A DNA stretch of 64,000 bases from Sediminibacterium roseum (GCF_009939005.1 NZ_JAACJS010000011.1:586096-650095), one strand, 5' to 3'; numbered from the stretch's first letter, positions 50,982 to 61,564 are shown. Numbers and translations are program-made. Notes: a model not told the origin generated them from the sequence alone.

Positions 50982-53549
50982 ATGCGGAAGAAATGGGTAC
51001 TTTTTTTATGCGCGGTCCTCTCCCTCGGACATCCGTTCGCGCAGCATTTCATTTCCGGGAAAAGCGGGAATGGAAATTTTCCCATTGCAACCACTGCTAC
51101 CGCTGCTACCATTGTTGTTGACGACAACGACGCATGGCTCGTGCAGAAAGCCGCGGATCTTTTAAGAACAGATATACAGGCCGTAACCGGCAAAATACCA
51201 ACAAGGGTAAACAGCATGGCGTTGGCCGGCAGACACCTGATCATCATCGGAACCATCGGCCGTTCAAAGGCGATCGATGCATTGGCGAAGGATAAGAAAA
51301 TAAACACCGGCCAACTCAAAGGAAAATGGGAAGCTTACCAAATACAGGTTGTGGCCAATCCTTTCCGTGGTGTTGATGATGCGCTGGTGATCGCAGGCAG
51401 CGACAAACGCGGCGCTGCCTTTGGTGTTTTTGAATTGGCAAGGCAACTCGGTGTATCGCCCTGGTATTGGTGGGCAGATGTGCCGGCAAAACAAAAGAAA
51501 GAAGTATACGCGATAAGGGGAACAAACATTGTTGACAGCCCGATGGTAAAATACCGAGGCATATTCATCAACGACGAAGCGCCTGCATTCACCAATTGGG
51601 CGAAGGAAAAATTCGGCGGCGTGAACCATCTTGTATATGAAAAGGTGTTTGAACTGATCCTTCGCAACAAAGCAAACTATTTGTGGCCCGCCATGTGGGG
51701 CAAATCGTTCGCAGACGACGACACATTGAGCCCCGTACTTGCCGATCAATATGGTATCGTGATCAGTAACTCGCACCACGAGCCCATGCTGCGCGCGCAG
51801 CAGGAATGGAAAAAATATGGCAAGGGGCCATGGAACTACCAGACAAACGATACTGTGCTGAGGGCCTTCTGGAAAAAGGGCATCGAGAACATGGGAACCC
51901 ATGAAAGCGTGATCAGCATTGGGATGCGCGGTGATGGCGATATGCCCATGACACAGGGCAGCAACATTGCATTGCTCGAAAGAATTGTGGCCGATCAAAG
52001 AAAGATCATCGAAGAGGTAACAAAGAAACCGGCGTACGCCACACCACAATCGTGGGCACTGTACAAAGAAGTGCAGGATTACTACGATAAAGGAATGCGT
52101 GTTCCCGACGATGTTACGTTGTTGTTGTGCGACGACAACTGGGGCAACATCCGCAAGCTTCCCAGATTAACGGATGCTCCGCGCAAGGGTGGTTATGGCA
52201 TCTATTATCATTTCGATTATGTAGGCGGGCCGAGAAATTACAAATGGCTCAACACAAATCCATTGCCGCGCGTGTGGGAGCAGATGCACCTGGCTTATGA
52301 ATATGGCGTGAAAAACATATGGATCGTAAATGTGGGCGATATCAAACCAATGGAACTGCCCATTTCATTTTTTCTTGATTATGCATGGAACCCCGGCCGC
52401 ATAAACGTAACCGAGATACAGGAATATACAGAGCAATGGGCGGCCGAACAGTTTGGAAACGAACATGCCGTTGAGATCGCCGGTATACTTTCGAAATATG
52501 CAAAGTACAATGGCAGAAGAAAACCAGAGCTGCTCGACGCAAACACGTATTCATTGTTCAATTACAACGAGCTCGAACGTGTAACCAGCGAATACAACCA
52601 ATTGTTTGCAAAGGCAGATGCCATCGCCAAGCTACTCCCCACGCAATACAAAGACGCCTATTTCCAGCTCGTTTTGCATCCTGTTAAGGCCTGCGCAAAC
52701 CTGCAGAACCTGTATTACCATGTTGCGCAGAACAAACACCTGGCCGCCAATTACGATATCGCAGCGAACAAACATGCAGATGAGGTGAAACGCCTATTTA
52801 TCGAAGACTCGCTGATCTCCAAAACATACAATACACTCGCCAACGGGAAATGGAACCATATGATGGATCAATCGCATATCGGCTACACAGCATGGTTCGA
52901 TCCTCCTTTCAACCGGATGCCGGCGGTAAGATACATACCGGCAGATTCAGCCATCGCTAAAACAAGCGTAAGCAGGGATGAGCACGGCGATGCCACATCT
53001 GCTCCAACAGGCACTGACTTTATAGAAACCGGAAAAATGCTTTCGATAGACGCGGAACATTTCAGCAAAGCTGTATCCACAAATACAATTCAATGGCAGG
53101 TATTACCGGATCTCGGCCGAACGGGCTCGTCCGTTACAACCACGCCCGTTACGGCTCCTGAACAGGTTCCTGGCAACCATGGCGCACACCTTGAATACAC
53201 GGTTCATTTCTCAGATACCGGCATTGTAAAACTGCATCTGTACTTCTCTCCTTCCCTGAATTTTCACAACAACGAAGGACTGAAATACGCGGTGTCTGTG
53301 GATGAAGAAATGCCGCAGATCGTTTCCATCAACAAAGACGATAACAATACCCGTACCTGGGAAGAATGGATGCGCAACAACATCATCACCAAAACAACAT
53401 CGCACCACATCAAAACACCGGGCACACATACGATCAAATACTGGATGGTAAGCCCGGCAGTTGTGCTCCAAAAAATTGTGGGCGATATGGGGGGCCTTAA
53501 ACCGAGTTACCTGGGCCCGCCCGAAACAAGACTAACCAACACCAAATAA
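50982..53549 (+). CDS. GH115 xylan alpha-1,2-glucuronidase
   Basis: The 855-residue secreted enzyme (signal peptide ending near PFAQ) belongs to GH115, which removes (4-O-methyl)-glucuronic acid from xylan. The N-terminal domain has DNDAWLVQKAADLL and a Rossmann-like stretch. The catalytic TIM-barrel region contains YRGIFINDEAP, NYLWPAMWGKSFADDD, NSHHEPMLRAQQEW, IGMRGDGD and WIVNVGDIKPMELPISFFLDYAWNP. A beta-sandwich domain closes the protein. It opens the run of hydrolase genes. The released glucuronate probably feeds uxuA, which lies in this window. Confidence 0.93.
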   Translation: MRKKWVLFLCAVLSLGHPFAQHFISGKSGNGNFPIATTATAATIVVDDNDAWLVQKAADLLRTDIQAVTGKIPTRVNSMALAGRHLIIIGTIGRSKAIDALAKDKKINTGQLKGKWEAYQIQVVANPFRGVDDALVIAGSDKRGAAFGVFELARQLGVSPWYWWADVPAKQKKEVYAIRGTNIVDSPMVKYRGIFINDEAPAFTNWAKEKFGGVNHLVYEKVFELILRNKANYLWPAMWGKSFADDDTLSPVLADQYGIVISNSHHEPMLRAQQEWKKYGKGPWNYQTNDTVLRAFWKKGIENMGTHESVISIGMRGDGDMPMTQGSNIALLERIVADQRKIIEEVTKKPAYATPQSWALYKEVQDYYDKGMRVPDDVTLLLCDDNWGNIRKLPRLTDAPRKGGYGIYYHFDYVGGPRNYKWLNTNPLPRVWEQMHLAYEYGVKNIWIVNVGDIKPMELPISFFLDYAWNPGRINVTEIQEYTEQWAAEQFGNEHAVEIAGILSKYAKYNGRRKPELLDANTYSLFNYNELERVTSEYNQLFAKADAIAKLLPTQYKDAYFQLVLHPVKACANLQNLYYHVAQNKHLAANYDIAANKHADEVKRLFIEDSLISKTYNTLANGKWNHMMDQSHIGYTAWFDPPFNRMPAVRYIPADSAIAKTSVSRDEHGDATSAPTGTDFIETGKMLSIDAEHFSKAVSTNTIQWQVLPDLGRTGSSVTTTPVTAPEQVPGNHGAHLEYTVHFSDTGIVKLHLYFSPSLNFHNNEGLKYAVSVDEEMPQIVSINKDDNNTRTWEEWMRNNIITKTTSHHIKTPGTHTIKYWMVSPAVVLQKIVGDMGGLKPSYLGPPETRLTNTK

Positions 53550-53573
53550 TCACCTATCATAAAAACGATTGCT

Positions 53574-54626
53574 ATGACCTATAAGATCTTGATTGCAACT
53601 GCACTGTCAGCTACAGCATTGTTCTCTTCGGCCCAGGAGAAAGGCACTTTGAAAAAGAGGCCCATCTCGCAGCCGCTTGTGAAACACATTTTTACCGCGG
53701 ATCCATCTGCACATGTATTCAACGGAAAGATCTACATCTATCCTTCACACGATTTTGAAGCCGGCATCAAGGAAGATGACCTTGGCAGCCATTTTGGAAT
53801 GCGCGACTACCACATCCTTTCCATGGACTCGATCGGCGGAAAAGTGACCGACCACGGTGTTGCCCTCGATATCAAGGATGTTCCGTGGGCCGGCAGGCAA
53901 ATGTGGGCGCCCGATGCGGCGTATAAAAACGGCACCTATTATTTGTATTTTCCTGTAAAAGACAAATCGGATGTGTTCCGTATCGGTGTTGCCACCAGTA
54001 AAAACCCGGCAGGCCCTTTCAAGGCAGAGAAAGAACCCATCAAGGGCAGCTATAGCATTGACCCCGCGGTTTTCAAAGACAAAGACGGAAGTTATTACAT
54101 GTATTTCGGCGGAATATGGGGCGGGCAACTGCAGCGCTGGGACAATAACAACAAGTACGACGCGAACGCAAAATTGCGGACCGCAAAAGAAGAAGCGATC
54201 CTTCCAAGGGTGGCCAAACTCAGCGCAGACATGAAAAGCTTCGCGGAAGCGCCCCGGACAATAAAAATCGTTGATGCAAATGGAAAAACATTCCTGGAAG
54301 CAAACAACGACAAACGTTTTTTTGAAGCGTCGTGGATGCACATGTACAAGGGGAAATATTATTTCTCTTACTCTACGGGCGATTCGCATTTCATCAATTA
54401 CGCGATAGGTACAAGTCCGTACGGGCCTTTTGTATACAAAGGCGTAGTGTTGAACCCGGTAGAAGGATGGACCAACCATCATTCAATTGTAGAGATCAAA
54501 GGCAAATGGTATCTTTTTTACCACGATGTACAGCTCTCCGGTAAAACGCATCTGCGCAACGTAAAAGTGGCCGAATTGAAATACAACGCCGACGGAACAA
54601 TACAAACCATAAACGCATATTATTAA
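53574..54626 (+). CDS. GH43 family glycosidase (xylosidase/arabinofuranosidase)
   Basis: A signal peptide (MTYKILIATALSATALFSSAQ) is followed by a five-bladed propeller of family 43. The three expected acidic residues can be placed at Asp43 (TADPSAHVFNGKIYIYPSHD), Asp163 (SIDPAVFKDKDGSYYMYFGG) and Glu251 (FFEASWMHMYKG). The 350-residue length means no extra binding module. Family 43 includes beta-xylosidases and alpha-L-arabinofuranosidases, which cannot be told apart here; both fit the locus. It lies 24 bases after GH115 and 34 before GH51, so one transcript is likely. Confidence 0.93.
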   Translation: MTYKILIATALSATALFSSAQEKGTLKKRPISQPLVKHIFTADPSAHVFNGKIYIYPSHDFEAGIKEDDLGSHFGMRDYHILSMDSIGGKVTDHGVALDIKDVPWAGRQMWAPDAAYKNGTYYLYFPVKDKSDVFRIGVATSKNPAGPFKAEKEPIKGSYSIDPAVFKDKDGSYYMYFGGIWGGQLQRWDNNNKYDANAKLRTAKEEAILPRVAKLSADMKSFAEAPRTIKIVDANGKTFLEANNDKRFFEASWMHMYKGKYYFSYSTGDSHFINYAIGTSPYGPFVYKGVVLNPVEGWTNHHSIVEIKGKWYLFYHDVQLSGKTHLRNVKVAELKYNADGTIQTINAYY

Positions 54627-54660
54627 TCTCCAGGAAGATCACCCACCAAAATCAAATGCA

Positions 54661-56199
54661 ATGAAGAAATGGATCCTCATCGCGGGAGTTTGTTTAGGCA
54701 ATACCGCATTCGCACAAAACGAGATCACGCTACAGGCGGACAAAGGAAAAGACATCATCAACAAGAATATCTACGGGCATTTTGCTGAACACCTCGGGCA
54801 TTGTATATACGGCGGAATGTATGTGGGCGAAGGCAACACGAAGATCCCCAACAAAGACGGTGTGCGCCTTGATGTGATCAATGCATTGAAGAAACTGAAA
54901 GTGCCCGTTCTGCGTTGGCCGGGCGGCTGTTTTGCGGATACTTACCACTGGAAGGACGGCATAGGCCCCAAAGACAAACGGCCATCGATGCTCAACGTGT
55001 GGTGGGGCAATGTGAAAGAAGACAACAGCTTTGGCACCAATGAATTTCTCAACATGTGCGAGGTACTTGGTGCAGAACCCTATCTCAGCGGCAATGTAGG
55101 AAGCGGCACACCGCAGGAGCTGTCTGATTGGGTTAAATACACCATCCATCCGAATGGCAGCAGCCCGATGCCCGAATTGCGCGCACAGAATGGAAGACAA
55201 AACCCATGGCACGTGAAATACTGGGGCATCGGCAATGAGGCATGGGGTTGCGGAGGCAACATGAGGCCCGAGTATTATGCAAATATTTACCGTCAATACG
55301 TAACGTTCATGACGAATGGCGATCCGAAAGAAAAAATATTCCGCATCGCATCGGGCGCAAGCGACAACGATTACAACTGGACGGAAGTATTGATGCGCGA
55401 CATACCCCACAACATGCTTGACGCGGTTGGCGTGCACCACTACTCCGTAATCAACTGGAACAAGAAAAGCTCCGCAACCGCTTTCAATGAAGAGGAATAT
55501 TATACAACCATGCAACGCGCACTCGAAATGGAAACATTGGTAACCAGGCATGCGGCGGTGATGGACAAATATGATCCCAACAAAAAGGTTTCCATTGCCG
55601 TAGACGAATGGGGCGGATGGTACGATGTTGAACCAGGTACAAACGGCGCGTTCCTCTTCCAGCAAAATACAATGCGGGATGCGATGATCGCGGGAACATC
55701 GCTTAACATCTTCAACAATCATTGCGACCGCGTAAAGATGGCCAACCTTGCACAGATCGTAAACGTGCTGCAGGCCGTGATCCTCACCAACGAAGAAAAA
55801 ATGCTGCTCACCCCAACCTATCATGTAATGGAAATGTACAACGTGCACCAGGATGCAACAATGCTGCCGTTGACAGTAAAGAGCAACGATTACAAAATGG
55901 GAAAAGAAAAACTGAGCGCGATCTCTGCATCTGCATCGAAAGACAAGAACGGTTTAACACACATTTCCCTGGTGAACATTGATGCCAGCAAGGAGCAGGA
56001 CATAACCATCAACGTAAGCGGCGCAAATTATTCGGCGGTTTCGGGGAGGATACTGGCATCCGACAAATTACAGAACTACAACAGTTTTGAGAACCCTGAA
56101 AAAATAAAGCCAATGCCATTCAACGGTGCAACGCTCAGCGGAACTACATTGAAATTAAAACTGCCGCCGTTCTCTGTTGTGGTACTGGAAGTAAAATAA
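54661..56199 (+). CDS. GH51 alpha-L-arabinofuranosidase
   Basis: This 512-residue exported enzyme (signal peptide ending FAQ) releases arabinose from arabinoxylan or arabinan. The N-terminal strand NIYGHFAEHLGHCIYGG and VLRWPGGCFADTYHWKDG are characteristic of family 51. The acid/base Glu193 is in the GIGNEAWGCGG motif and the nucleophile Glu316 in VDEWGG. A C-terminal beta domain completes the fold. Released arabinose should enter through the ara symporter. Confidence 0.95.
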   Translation: MKKWILIAGVCLGNTAFAQNEITLQADKGKDIINKNIYGHFAEHLGHCIYGGMYVGEGNTKIPNKDGVRLDVINALKKLKVPVLRWPGGCFADTYHWKDGIGPKDKRPSMLNVWWGNVKEDNSFGTNEFLNMCEVLGAEPYLSGNVGSGTPQELSDWVKYTIHPNGSSPMPELRAQNGRQNPWHVKYWGIGNEAWGCGGNMRPEYYANIYRQYVTFMTNGDPKEKIFRIASGASDNDYNWTEVLMRDIPHNMLDAVGVHHYSVINWNKKSSATAFNEEEYYTTMQRALEMETLVTRHAAVMDKYDPNKKVSIAVDEWGGWYDVEPGTNGAFLFQQNTMRDAMIAGTSLNIFNNHCDRVKMANLAQIVNVLQAVILTNEEKMLLTPTYHVMEMYNVHQDATMLPLTVKSNDYKMGKEKLSAISASASKDKNGLTHISLVNIDASKEQDITINVSGANYSAVSGRILASDKLQNYNSFENPEKIKPMPFNGATLSGTTLKLKLPPFSVVVLEVK

Positions 56200-56254
56200 A
56201 AATGTTGTGTACATCCGGTCAACCAAAAACGATTCATTCATAAATACCAACAAA

Positions 56255-57775
56255 ATGCAAAATCGCTCACTACCCTACACATTCAGGAAATGGTTTTGCA
56301 TTTTGTTGTTGTTCGTTCCGTTTGCATCAAACGCGCAGTTGCAGCCCACAGGTATTTTTGATCATCACGAAGACATCGGCGATCCGAAGATCAAAGGCAG
56401 CATTGTTTACAACAAAGAGGACCAATCCTATACAATGAGCGGCGCAGGAAAAAACATGTGGGCAACCGCGGACCAGTTTCATTTTGCATGGAAAAAAATA
56501 AAGGGCGACTTCATTATCAAGGCCACGGTACGTTTTATCGGCAAAGGAACGGTTGACCACAGGAAGATCGGCATCATCGCTCGCGACCAGCTTACTACCG
56601 GTTCGCGTTATGCAGACGCATGCGTTCATGGAGATGTGCTCACTTCGCTTCAGTACCGCGAAAAAGAAAGTGATACAACCGGGCAGGTTATTGTTTCATC
56701 CTATCATCCAACAGAAATAGAACTGGAACGCTCGGGCGATACCTTTACATTTTCTGCGGCAACGTTTGGAGAAACATACAAATCGGTATCCAGGAAGATC
56801 AAATTGAACGATGAAGTATATGCCGGCCTGTTCATCTGTTCACACGATGAGAACGTGGTTGAAAAAGCAGTGTTCACCAATGTCCGCATCATCATTCCCG
56901 CGGCAAAAGACTTCAGGCCCTATCGTGATTACATTGGCAGTCATATAGAAGTGATGGATGTATCAACGGGTCTCAGCAAAATCCTCCACAGTGCACCCAA
57001 TTCTTTACAGGCGCCCAACTGGACACCAGACAACAAATACCTGGTGTACAATGCCGACGGCTCTATGTTCCGGTACGAATTGGCGAGCGGCAACACCAGC
57101 AAACTGAACACGGGTTTTGCAACGCAGAACAACAACGACCATGTTTTGTCGTTTGACGGAAAAACACTTGGCATCAGTCATTATGTTGGCGCCGGCCGTA
57201 TTTCAACCATTTATACATTGCCTGTTACCGGCTCAGACAACCCGGTCAAGATCACGTCAGAGGATTCGGGACACTCCTATTTCCATGGATTTTCGCCAGA
57301 CGGAAAGAAGATGCTCTTTACAGGCTACCGAAACAAGGAATGGAACATCTGGAGCATCGATGTCAATACAAAAAAAGAAACACAACTCACCGAGGCGCCG
57401 CCGCTGAACGATGGCGCTGAATACACACCCGACGGCAAATACATCTACTTCAATTCTGCAAGAACGGGAACGATGAAGATCTGGAGAATGAAAGCAGATG
57501 GCAGTGAAGAACAACAGGTAACGTTTGATGAATACAACGACTGGTTCCCGCATATCTCACCCGATGGAAAATGGATCGTGTACGAATCTTTTCCCAAGGA
57601 AATTGATCCGTTGACGCACCCGTTCTACAAACGCATTTACCTGCGTTTGATGCCGGTAGCCGGCGGCGTTCCTAAAACCATTGGTTATGTGTATGGCGGG
57701 CAGGGCAGCATCAACGTACCGAGCTGGTCGCCCGATAGCCGGAAGATCGCGTTTGTGAGTAATTCAAAATTATAG
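56255..57775 (+). CDS. PD40 beta-propeller protein with N-terminal lectin-like domain
   Basis: The 506-residue exported protein has two parts. After a signal peptide, a jelly-roll domain (about 25-220, WATADQFHFAWKKIKGDFIIKATVRFIG) looks like the DUF1349/concanavalin group. It is followed by a TolB-type propeller of PD40/WD40-like blades (SPDGKKMLFTGYRNKEWNIWSID, TPDGKYIYFNSARTGTMKIWRMKADG, SPDGKWIVYESFP, SPDSRKIAFVSN). TolB itself is not likely, since no pal or tolA is nearby. In this place it may bind or cleave glycan. The frame begins at a GTG at 56207, but the signal peptide begins at 56255. Confidence 0.8.
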   Translation: MQNRSLPYTFRKWFCILLLFVPFASNAQLQPTGIFDHHEDIGDPKIKGSIVYNKEDQSYTMSGAGKNMWATADQFHFAWKKIKGDFIIKATVRFIGKGTVDHRKIGIIARDQLTTGSRYADACVHGDVLTSLQYREKESDTTGQVIVSSYHPTEIELERSGDTFTFSAATFGETYKSVSRKIKLNDEVYAGLFICSHDENVVEKAVFTNVRIIIPAAKDFRPYRDYIGSHIEVMDVSTGLSKILHSAPNSLQAPNWTPDNKYLVYNADGSMFRYELASGNTSKLNTGFATQNNNDHVLSFDGKTLGISHYVGAGRISTIYTLPVTGSDNPVKITSEDSGHSYFHGFSPDGKKMLFTGYRNKEWNIWSIDVNTKKETQLTEAPPLNDGAEYTPDGKYIYFNSARTGTMKIWRMKADGSEEQQVTFDEYNDWFPHISPDGKWIVYESFPKEIDPLTHPFYKRIYLRLMPVAGGVPKTIGYVYGGQGSINVPSWSPDSRKIAFVSNSKL

Positions 57776-57808
57776 TTACAGATCATTACCTATTCAATTC
57801 AAAGTAAA

Positions 57809-60424
57809 ATGAAAAACATTCTTGTTTCTTTTTCGTTGCTGTTCTGCACGGCACTTAACGCACAGCAGAACAAACCGGAGTTTCCCTTTCAGAATACGGC
57901 GCTCAGCTTTGAGCAGCGTGTAAACGATCTTGTGAGCCGTCTGACACTCGAAGAAAAAGTGGCGCAAATGCTGAATGCAACGCCGGCGATCAAACGATTC
58001 AACATTCCCGCATACGATTGGTGGAACGAAGTACTGCACGGTGTTGCGCGTACACAATACAAGGTAACCGTGTATCCGCAGGCGATCGGTATGGCCGCAA
58101 CATTCGATACGAATTCACTGAAAACGATGGCCGATTACTCGGCGATCGAAGGTCGTGCGATCTTTAACGAGAACACAAAACAAAACAAAGCAGGATCAAG
58201 GTATACAGGGCTCACCTACTGGACGCCCAACATTAATATATTTCGCGACCCGCGTTGGGGCCGTGGACAGGAAACCTACGGTGAGGACCCCTTCCTGACA
58301 GCGATGCTGGGAAAATCTTTTGTAAATGGTTTACAGGGCAACGACCCGAAATACCTGAAAGCCGCAGCATGCGCAAAACACTATGCGGTGCACAGCGGCC
58401 CCGAGCCATCAAGGCATTCGTTCAATGCTGTTACAAGCGATTACGACCTTTGGAACACGTACCTGCCAGCATTCAAAGAGCTCGTTGTAAATGCAAAAGT
58501 GGCGGGCGTAATGTGTGCATACAATGCCTTTAAAACACAACCCTGCTGCGGAAGCGATGAGCTGATGACGCACATCCTCCGCGATCAATGGCAATTCACA
58601 GGCTATGTTACTTCTGATTGCGGGGCGATCGATGACTTCTACCGCTTTCACAAAACGCACGCCGATGCCGTGAGCGCGGCCACCGATGCGGTTTTACACG
58701 GAACCGATATAGACTGCGGCAACCAATCGTACAAAGCATTGGTGGATGCGGTGAAGCAGGGAAAGATCAGTGAAAAACAACTTGATGTTTCGCTGAGAAG
58801 ACTGTTCATGATCCGCTTCCGTCTTGGTATGTTCGATCCCCCATCCATGGTTAAATATGCGAACACACCAACATCGGAACTGGAGAGCCCGGCGCATGCG
58901 GCGCACGCACTTAAAATGGCGAGGCAATCGATCGTTCTTTTGAAAAACGAGAACCATACTTTACCACTCCGTAAAAATCTAAAAAAGATCGTGGTGCTTG
59001 GGCCGAATGCAGACAATGGCATAGCGATACTGGGCAACTACAACGGAACGCCTTCCAGGCTGGTAACGGTTTTACAAGGCATCAAAGACAAAGCAGGGAG
59101 CAATACAGAAGTGGTATACGAAAAAGCGATCCAGTTCACCAACGATACCTTGCTGGTATATTCGGATGTGAGCAGCCAGTATTCGATCGACGGAAAAAAA
59201 GGCGTTAAGGCCGAATACTTCAACAACAAAGAACTGGCCGGTGACCCCTTGTTCACGCGTACCGAAAGCGATATCGACCATTTCTGGCAGGAAGGGGAAG
59301 CGGTTACCGACCAGATGAAAGCATTGAATTTTACCGCGCGTTATACCACGGACTATACAGCGCCAACTACCGGCGATCTTACATTTGAAATGGATGCAGA
59401 CGATGGCTACCGCCTGCTGATCGATGGCAACGAAGTGATCAATGCATGGCAACGCAACCGCTTCGGCGCGCGCTCGCACAAGCTGCAGATCGAAAAAGGA
59501 AAAAAATACCGCATCGTTGTAGAATACCTGCAAACGGAAGGAAAAGCGAACGTGAGACTGCGCGCGGGCAACTTTATCAAATCAGATTTTGCCGCGTTGA
59601 CCAACCGGATCAAAGATGCGGATGTGATCGTTTATGCAGGAGGTATCTCTCCTCAACTCGAAGGAGAAGAGATGCGTGTGAACTACCCGGGCTTCAATGG
59701 CGGCGACCGGACAACGATCGCATTACCCGCTGTGCAGACCGAGTTGATGAAAGCATTAAAAACAACCGGTAAACCCATCGTGTTTGTAATGCTCACCGGT
59801 AGCGCGATAGCCATCCCTTGGGAGAACGAGAACATCCCGGCGATCGTGAATGCTTGGTATGGCGGACAATCTGCCGGCACTGCGATTGCGGATGTTTTGT
59901 TTGGCGATTACAATCCGGCGGGCCGTTTGCCGGTAACTTTTTACAAAAGCGATAACGACCTTCCTTCGTTCGAGGAATACTCGATGAACAACAGGACCTA
60001 CCGTTATTTCAAAGGCGAACCCCTCTATCCTTTTGGTTATGGACTTAGCTATACAAATTTCACCTACAGCGATCTCAGAACAGCTGCAACACTTTCACCA
60101 GGCAAAAACGTAACGGTGAGTGCAAGGGTAACCAATTCAGGCGCCAAAGATGGTGAAGAAGTGGTACAACTGTATGTGGCCCCGAAAAACGAGCCGCAAC
60201 TGGTAAGAGCGTTAAAAGGTTTCAAACGCATTGCACTTAAGGCAGGCGAAAGCAAAGTGGTATCATTCACCCTGACACCGCAGGACCTTTCAACGATGAG
60301 TACAAGCGGGAAAACGATACCGATGTCTGGCAAAATAACGATCAGCATCGGCGGCGGACAGCCTGATCTAAAGATCAAAACAAGTTCAGGTGTTGTGCGG
60401 AAAGACCTGCTGGTATCAAAATAA
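57809..60424 (+). CDS. GH3 beta-xylosidase/glucosidase with PA14 insertion
   Basis: The 871-residue secreted protein is a family 3 glycosidase. The N-terminal barrel carries the nucleophile Asp270 in VTSDCGAIDDFY, a form typical of beta-xylosidases. In the second domain, a PA14 module (about 462-590, KAEYFNNKELAGDPLF and EMDADDGYRLLIDG) is inserted; PA14 often shapes specificity for substituted oligosaccharides. A fibronectin-III-like domain ends the protein (VTVSARVTNSGAKDGEEVVQLYV). It likely releases xylose from oligomers. Confidence 0.94.
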   Translation: MKNILVSFSLLFCTALNAQQNKPEFPFQNTALSFEQRVNDLVSRLTLEEKVAQMLNATPAIKRFNIPAYDWWNEVLHGVARTQYKVTVYPQAIGMAATFDTNSLKTMADYSAIEGRAIFNENTKQNKAGSRYTGLTYWTPNINIFRDPRWGRGQETYGEDPFLTAMLGKSFVNGLQGNDPKYLKAAACAKHYAVHSGPEPSRHSFNAVTSDYDLWNTYLPAFKELVVNAKVAGVMCAYNAFKTQPCCGSDELMTHILRDQWQFTGYVTSDCGAIDDFYRFHKTHADAVSAATDAVLHGTDIDCGNQSYKALVDAVKQGKISEKQLDVSLRRLFMIRFRLGMFDPPSMVKYANTPTSELESPAHAAHALKMARQSIVLLKNENHTLPLRKNLKKIVVLGPNADNGIAILGNYNGTPSRLVTVLQGIKDKAGSNTEVVYEKAIQFTNDTLLVYSDVSSQYSIDGKKGVKAEYFNNKELAGDPLFTRTESDIDHFWQEGEAVTDQMKALNFTARYTTDYTAPTTGDLTFEMDADDGYRLLIDGNEVINAWQRNRFGARSHKLQIEKGKKYRIVVEYLQTEGKANVRLRAGNFIKSDFAALTNRIKDADVIVYAGGISPQLEGEEMRVNYPGFNGGDRTTIALPAVQTELMKALKTTGKPIVFVMLTGSAIAIPWENENIPAIVNAWYGGQSAGTAIADVLFGDYNPAGRLPVTFYKSDNDLPSFEEYSMNNRTYRYFKGEPLYPFGYGLSYTNFTYSDLRTAATLSPGKNVTVSARVTNSGAKDGEEVVQLYVAPKNEPQLVRALKGFKRIALKAGESKVVSFTLTPQDLSTMSTSGKTIPMSGKITISIGGGQPDLKIKTSSGVVRKDLLVSK

Positions 60425-60442
60425 CCTCAAAACAATTTCGCC

Positions 60443-61516
60443 ATGAAAAAAATAATGTTGTTGCTGATAGCCGTTACTGCGCTGCATGTTGTGTTGCCCG
60501 CGCAGAATTTCCCCGCAGTTAACATCCCAGGATCGGAGGTGCGTAAGATCACTTCCAAAAACGTGCAAGGGCAGGAATACGAATTACATGTGCTGTTACC
60601 GGGCGATCACAAAACAGGCAATAAAAAATATCCTGTTCTCTACCTGATGGATTCGCAATGGGATTTCCCGCTGGCAAAATCATTGTATGGGCAGCATTAT
60701 TTTGATGGCTTTATTCCCGAACTGATCATTGTAGGCGTTACCTGGGGCGGCAATCACCCCAACCCGGATAGTCTTCGTGCAAGGGATTACACACCTACAA
60801 ACGAAAAGCGTTTGCCACAGAGCGGCGGCGCCGATCAATTTCTTTCGTTCCTGAAAAATGAATTGTTCCCGTTCATCGAAGCAAACTATAAGGCCGACCC
60901 CAGGGAACGCATATTAATGGGTTGCTCGCTGGGCGGATTGTTTACCATGTATACACTGTTTACACACCCGGATATGTTTACAGGTTATATAGCAGCAAGT
61001 CCGGCTTATGGATGGGACAACGAGGTTTTGTACAAGTACGAAAAACAATATTCCGAAAGCAACCCCACGCTTCCCGCAAGGTTGTACATGACGATGGGTG
61101 AGGTGGAAAGAGGTTTACCGGGTTTTGAAAAATTTGCCAAACATCTTTCAGACAGGAAATACAAAAACCTTGCTATCCGCTCCAAAGTACTTGAGAACAC
61201 TGGGCACTCCGGAACAAAGACCGAAGGTTTCGGCCGCGGGATGCAGTATGTTTTTGAACGGCCGGAATTGAAACTGGACCAGTCCGTTTTAAACAGGTAC
61301 GCAGGCACTTACAAAATAGGAACGGCAGATGTGGCATTTAAAGTAGAGAATGGAACACTGGTGTTCTATCCCAATCCAGGTAACCGGTATGTTTTGTTTG
61401 CGGCCAGTGAATCTGATTACTATGCAAAGAGCGAGTTCCTGAAAATACATTTCAACAGCAACACAGAATCAGTAATAAGAAGATATGGCAGAACAGACAC
61501 CGGTATAAAACAATAA
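60443..61516 (+). CDS. Alpha/beta-hydrolase esterase (CE1-like)
   Basis: The 357-residue exported protein (MKKIMLLLIAVTALHVVLPAQ) has the esterase-D/PF00756 fold. The nucleophile Ser162 sits in MGCSLGGLF (GxSxGG) and the catalytic histidine is probably His255 (ENTGHSGTK). A C-terminal extension (about 285-357, YAGTYKIGTADVAFKVENG) is probably a small beta module. In a xylan locus the likely role is removing acetyl or feruloyl groups; the acyl specificity cannot be read. It follows GH3 by 18 bases. Confidence 0.85.
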   Translation: MKKIMLLLIAVTALHVVLPAQNFPAVNIPGSEVRKITSKNVQGQEYELHVLLPGDHKTGNKKYPVLYLMDSQWDFPLAKSLYGQHYFDGFIPELIIVGVTWGGNHPNPDSLRARDYTPTNEKRLPQSGGADQFLSFLKNELFPFIEANYKADPRERILMGCSLGGLFTMYTLFTHPDMFTGYIAASPAYGWDNEVLYKYEKQYSESNPTLPARLYMTMGEVERGLPGFEKFAKHLSDRKYKNLAIRSKVLENTGHSGTKTEGFGRGMQYVFERPELKLDQSVLNRYAGTYKIGTADVAFKVENGTLVFYPNPGNRYVLFAASESDYYAKSEFLKIHFNSNTESVIRRYGRTDTGIKQ

Positions 61517-61564
61517 CAGGTAACAGCTCCGAAACGGGGCTGCATTTTCTGATCAATTTATTTT

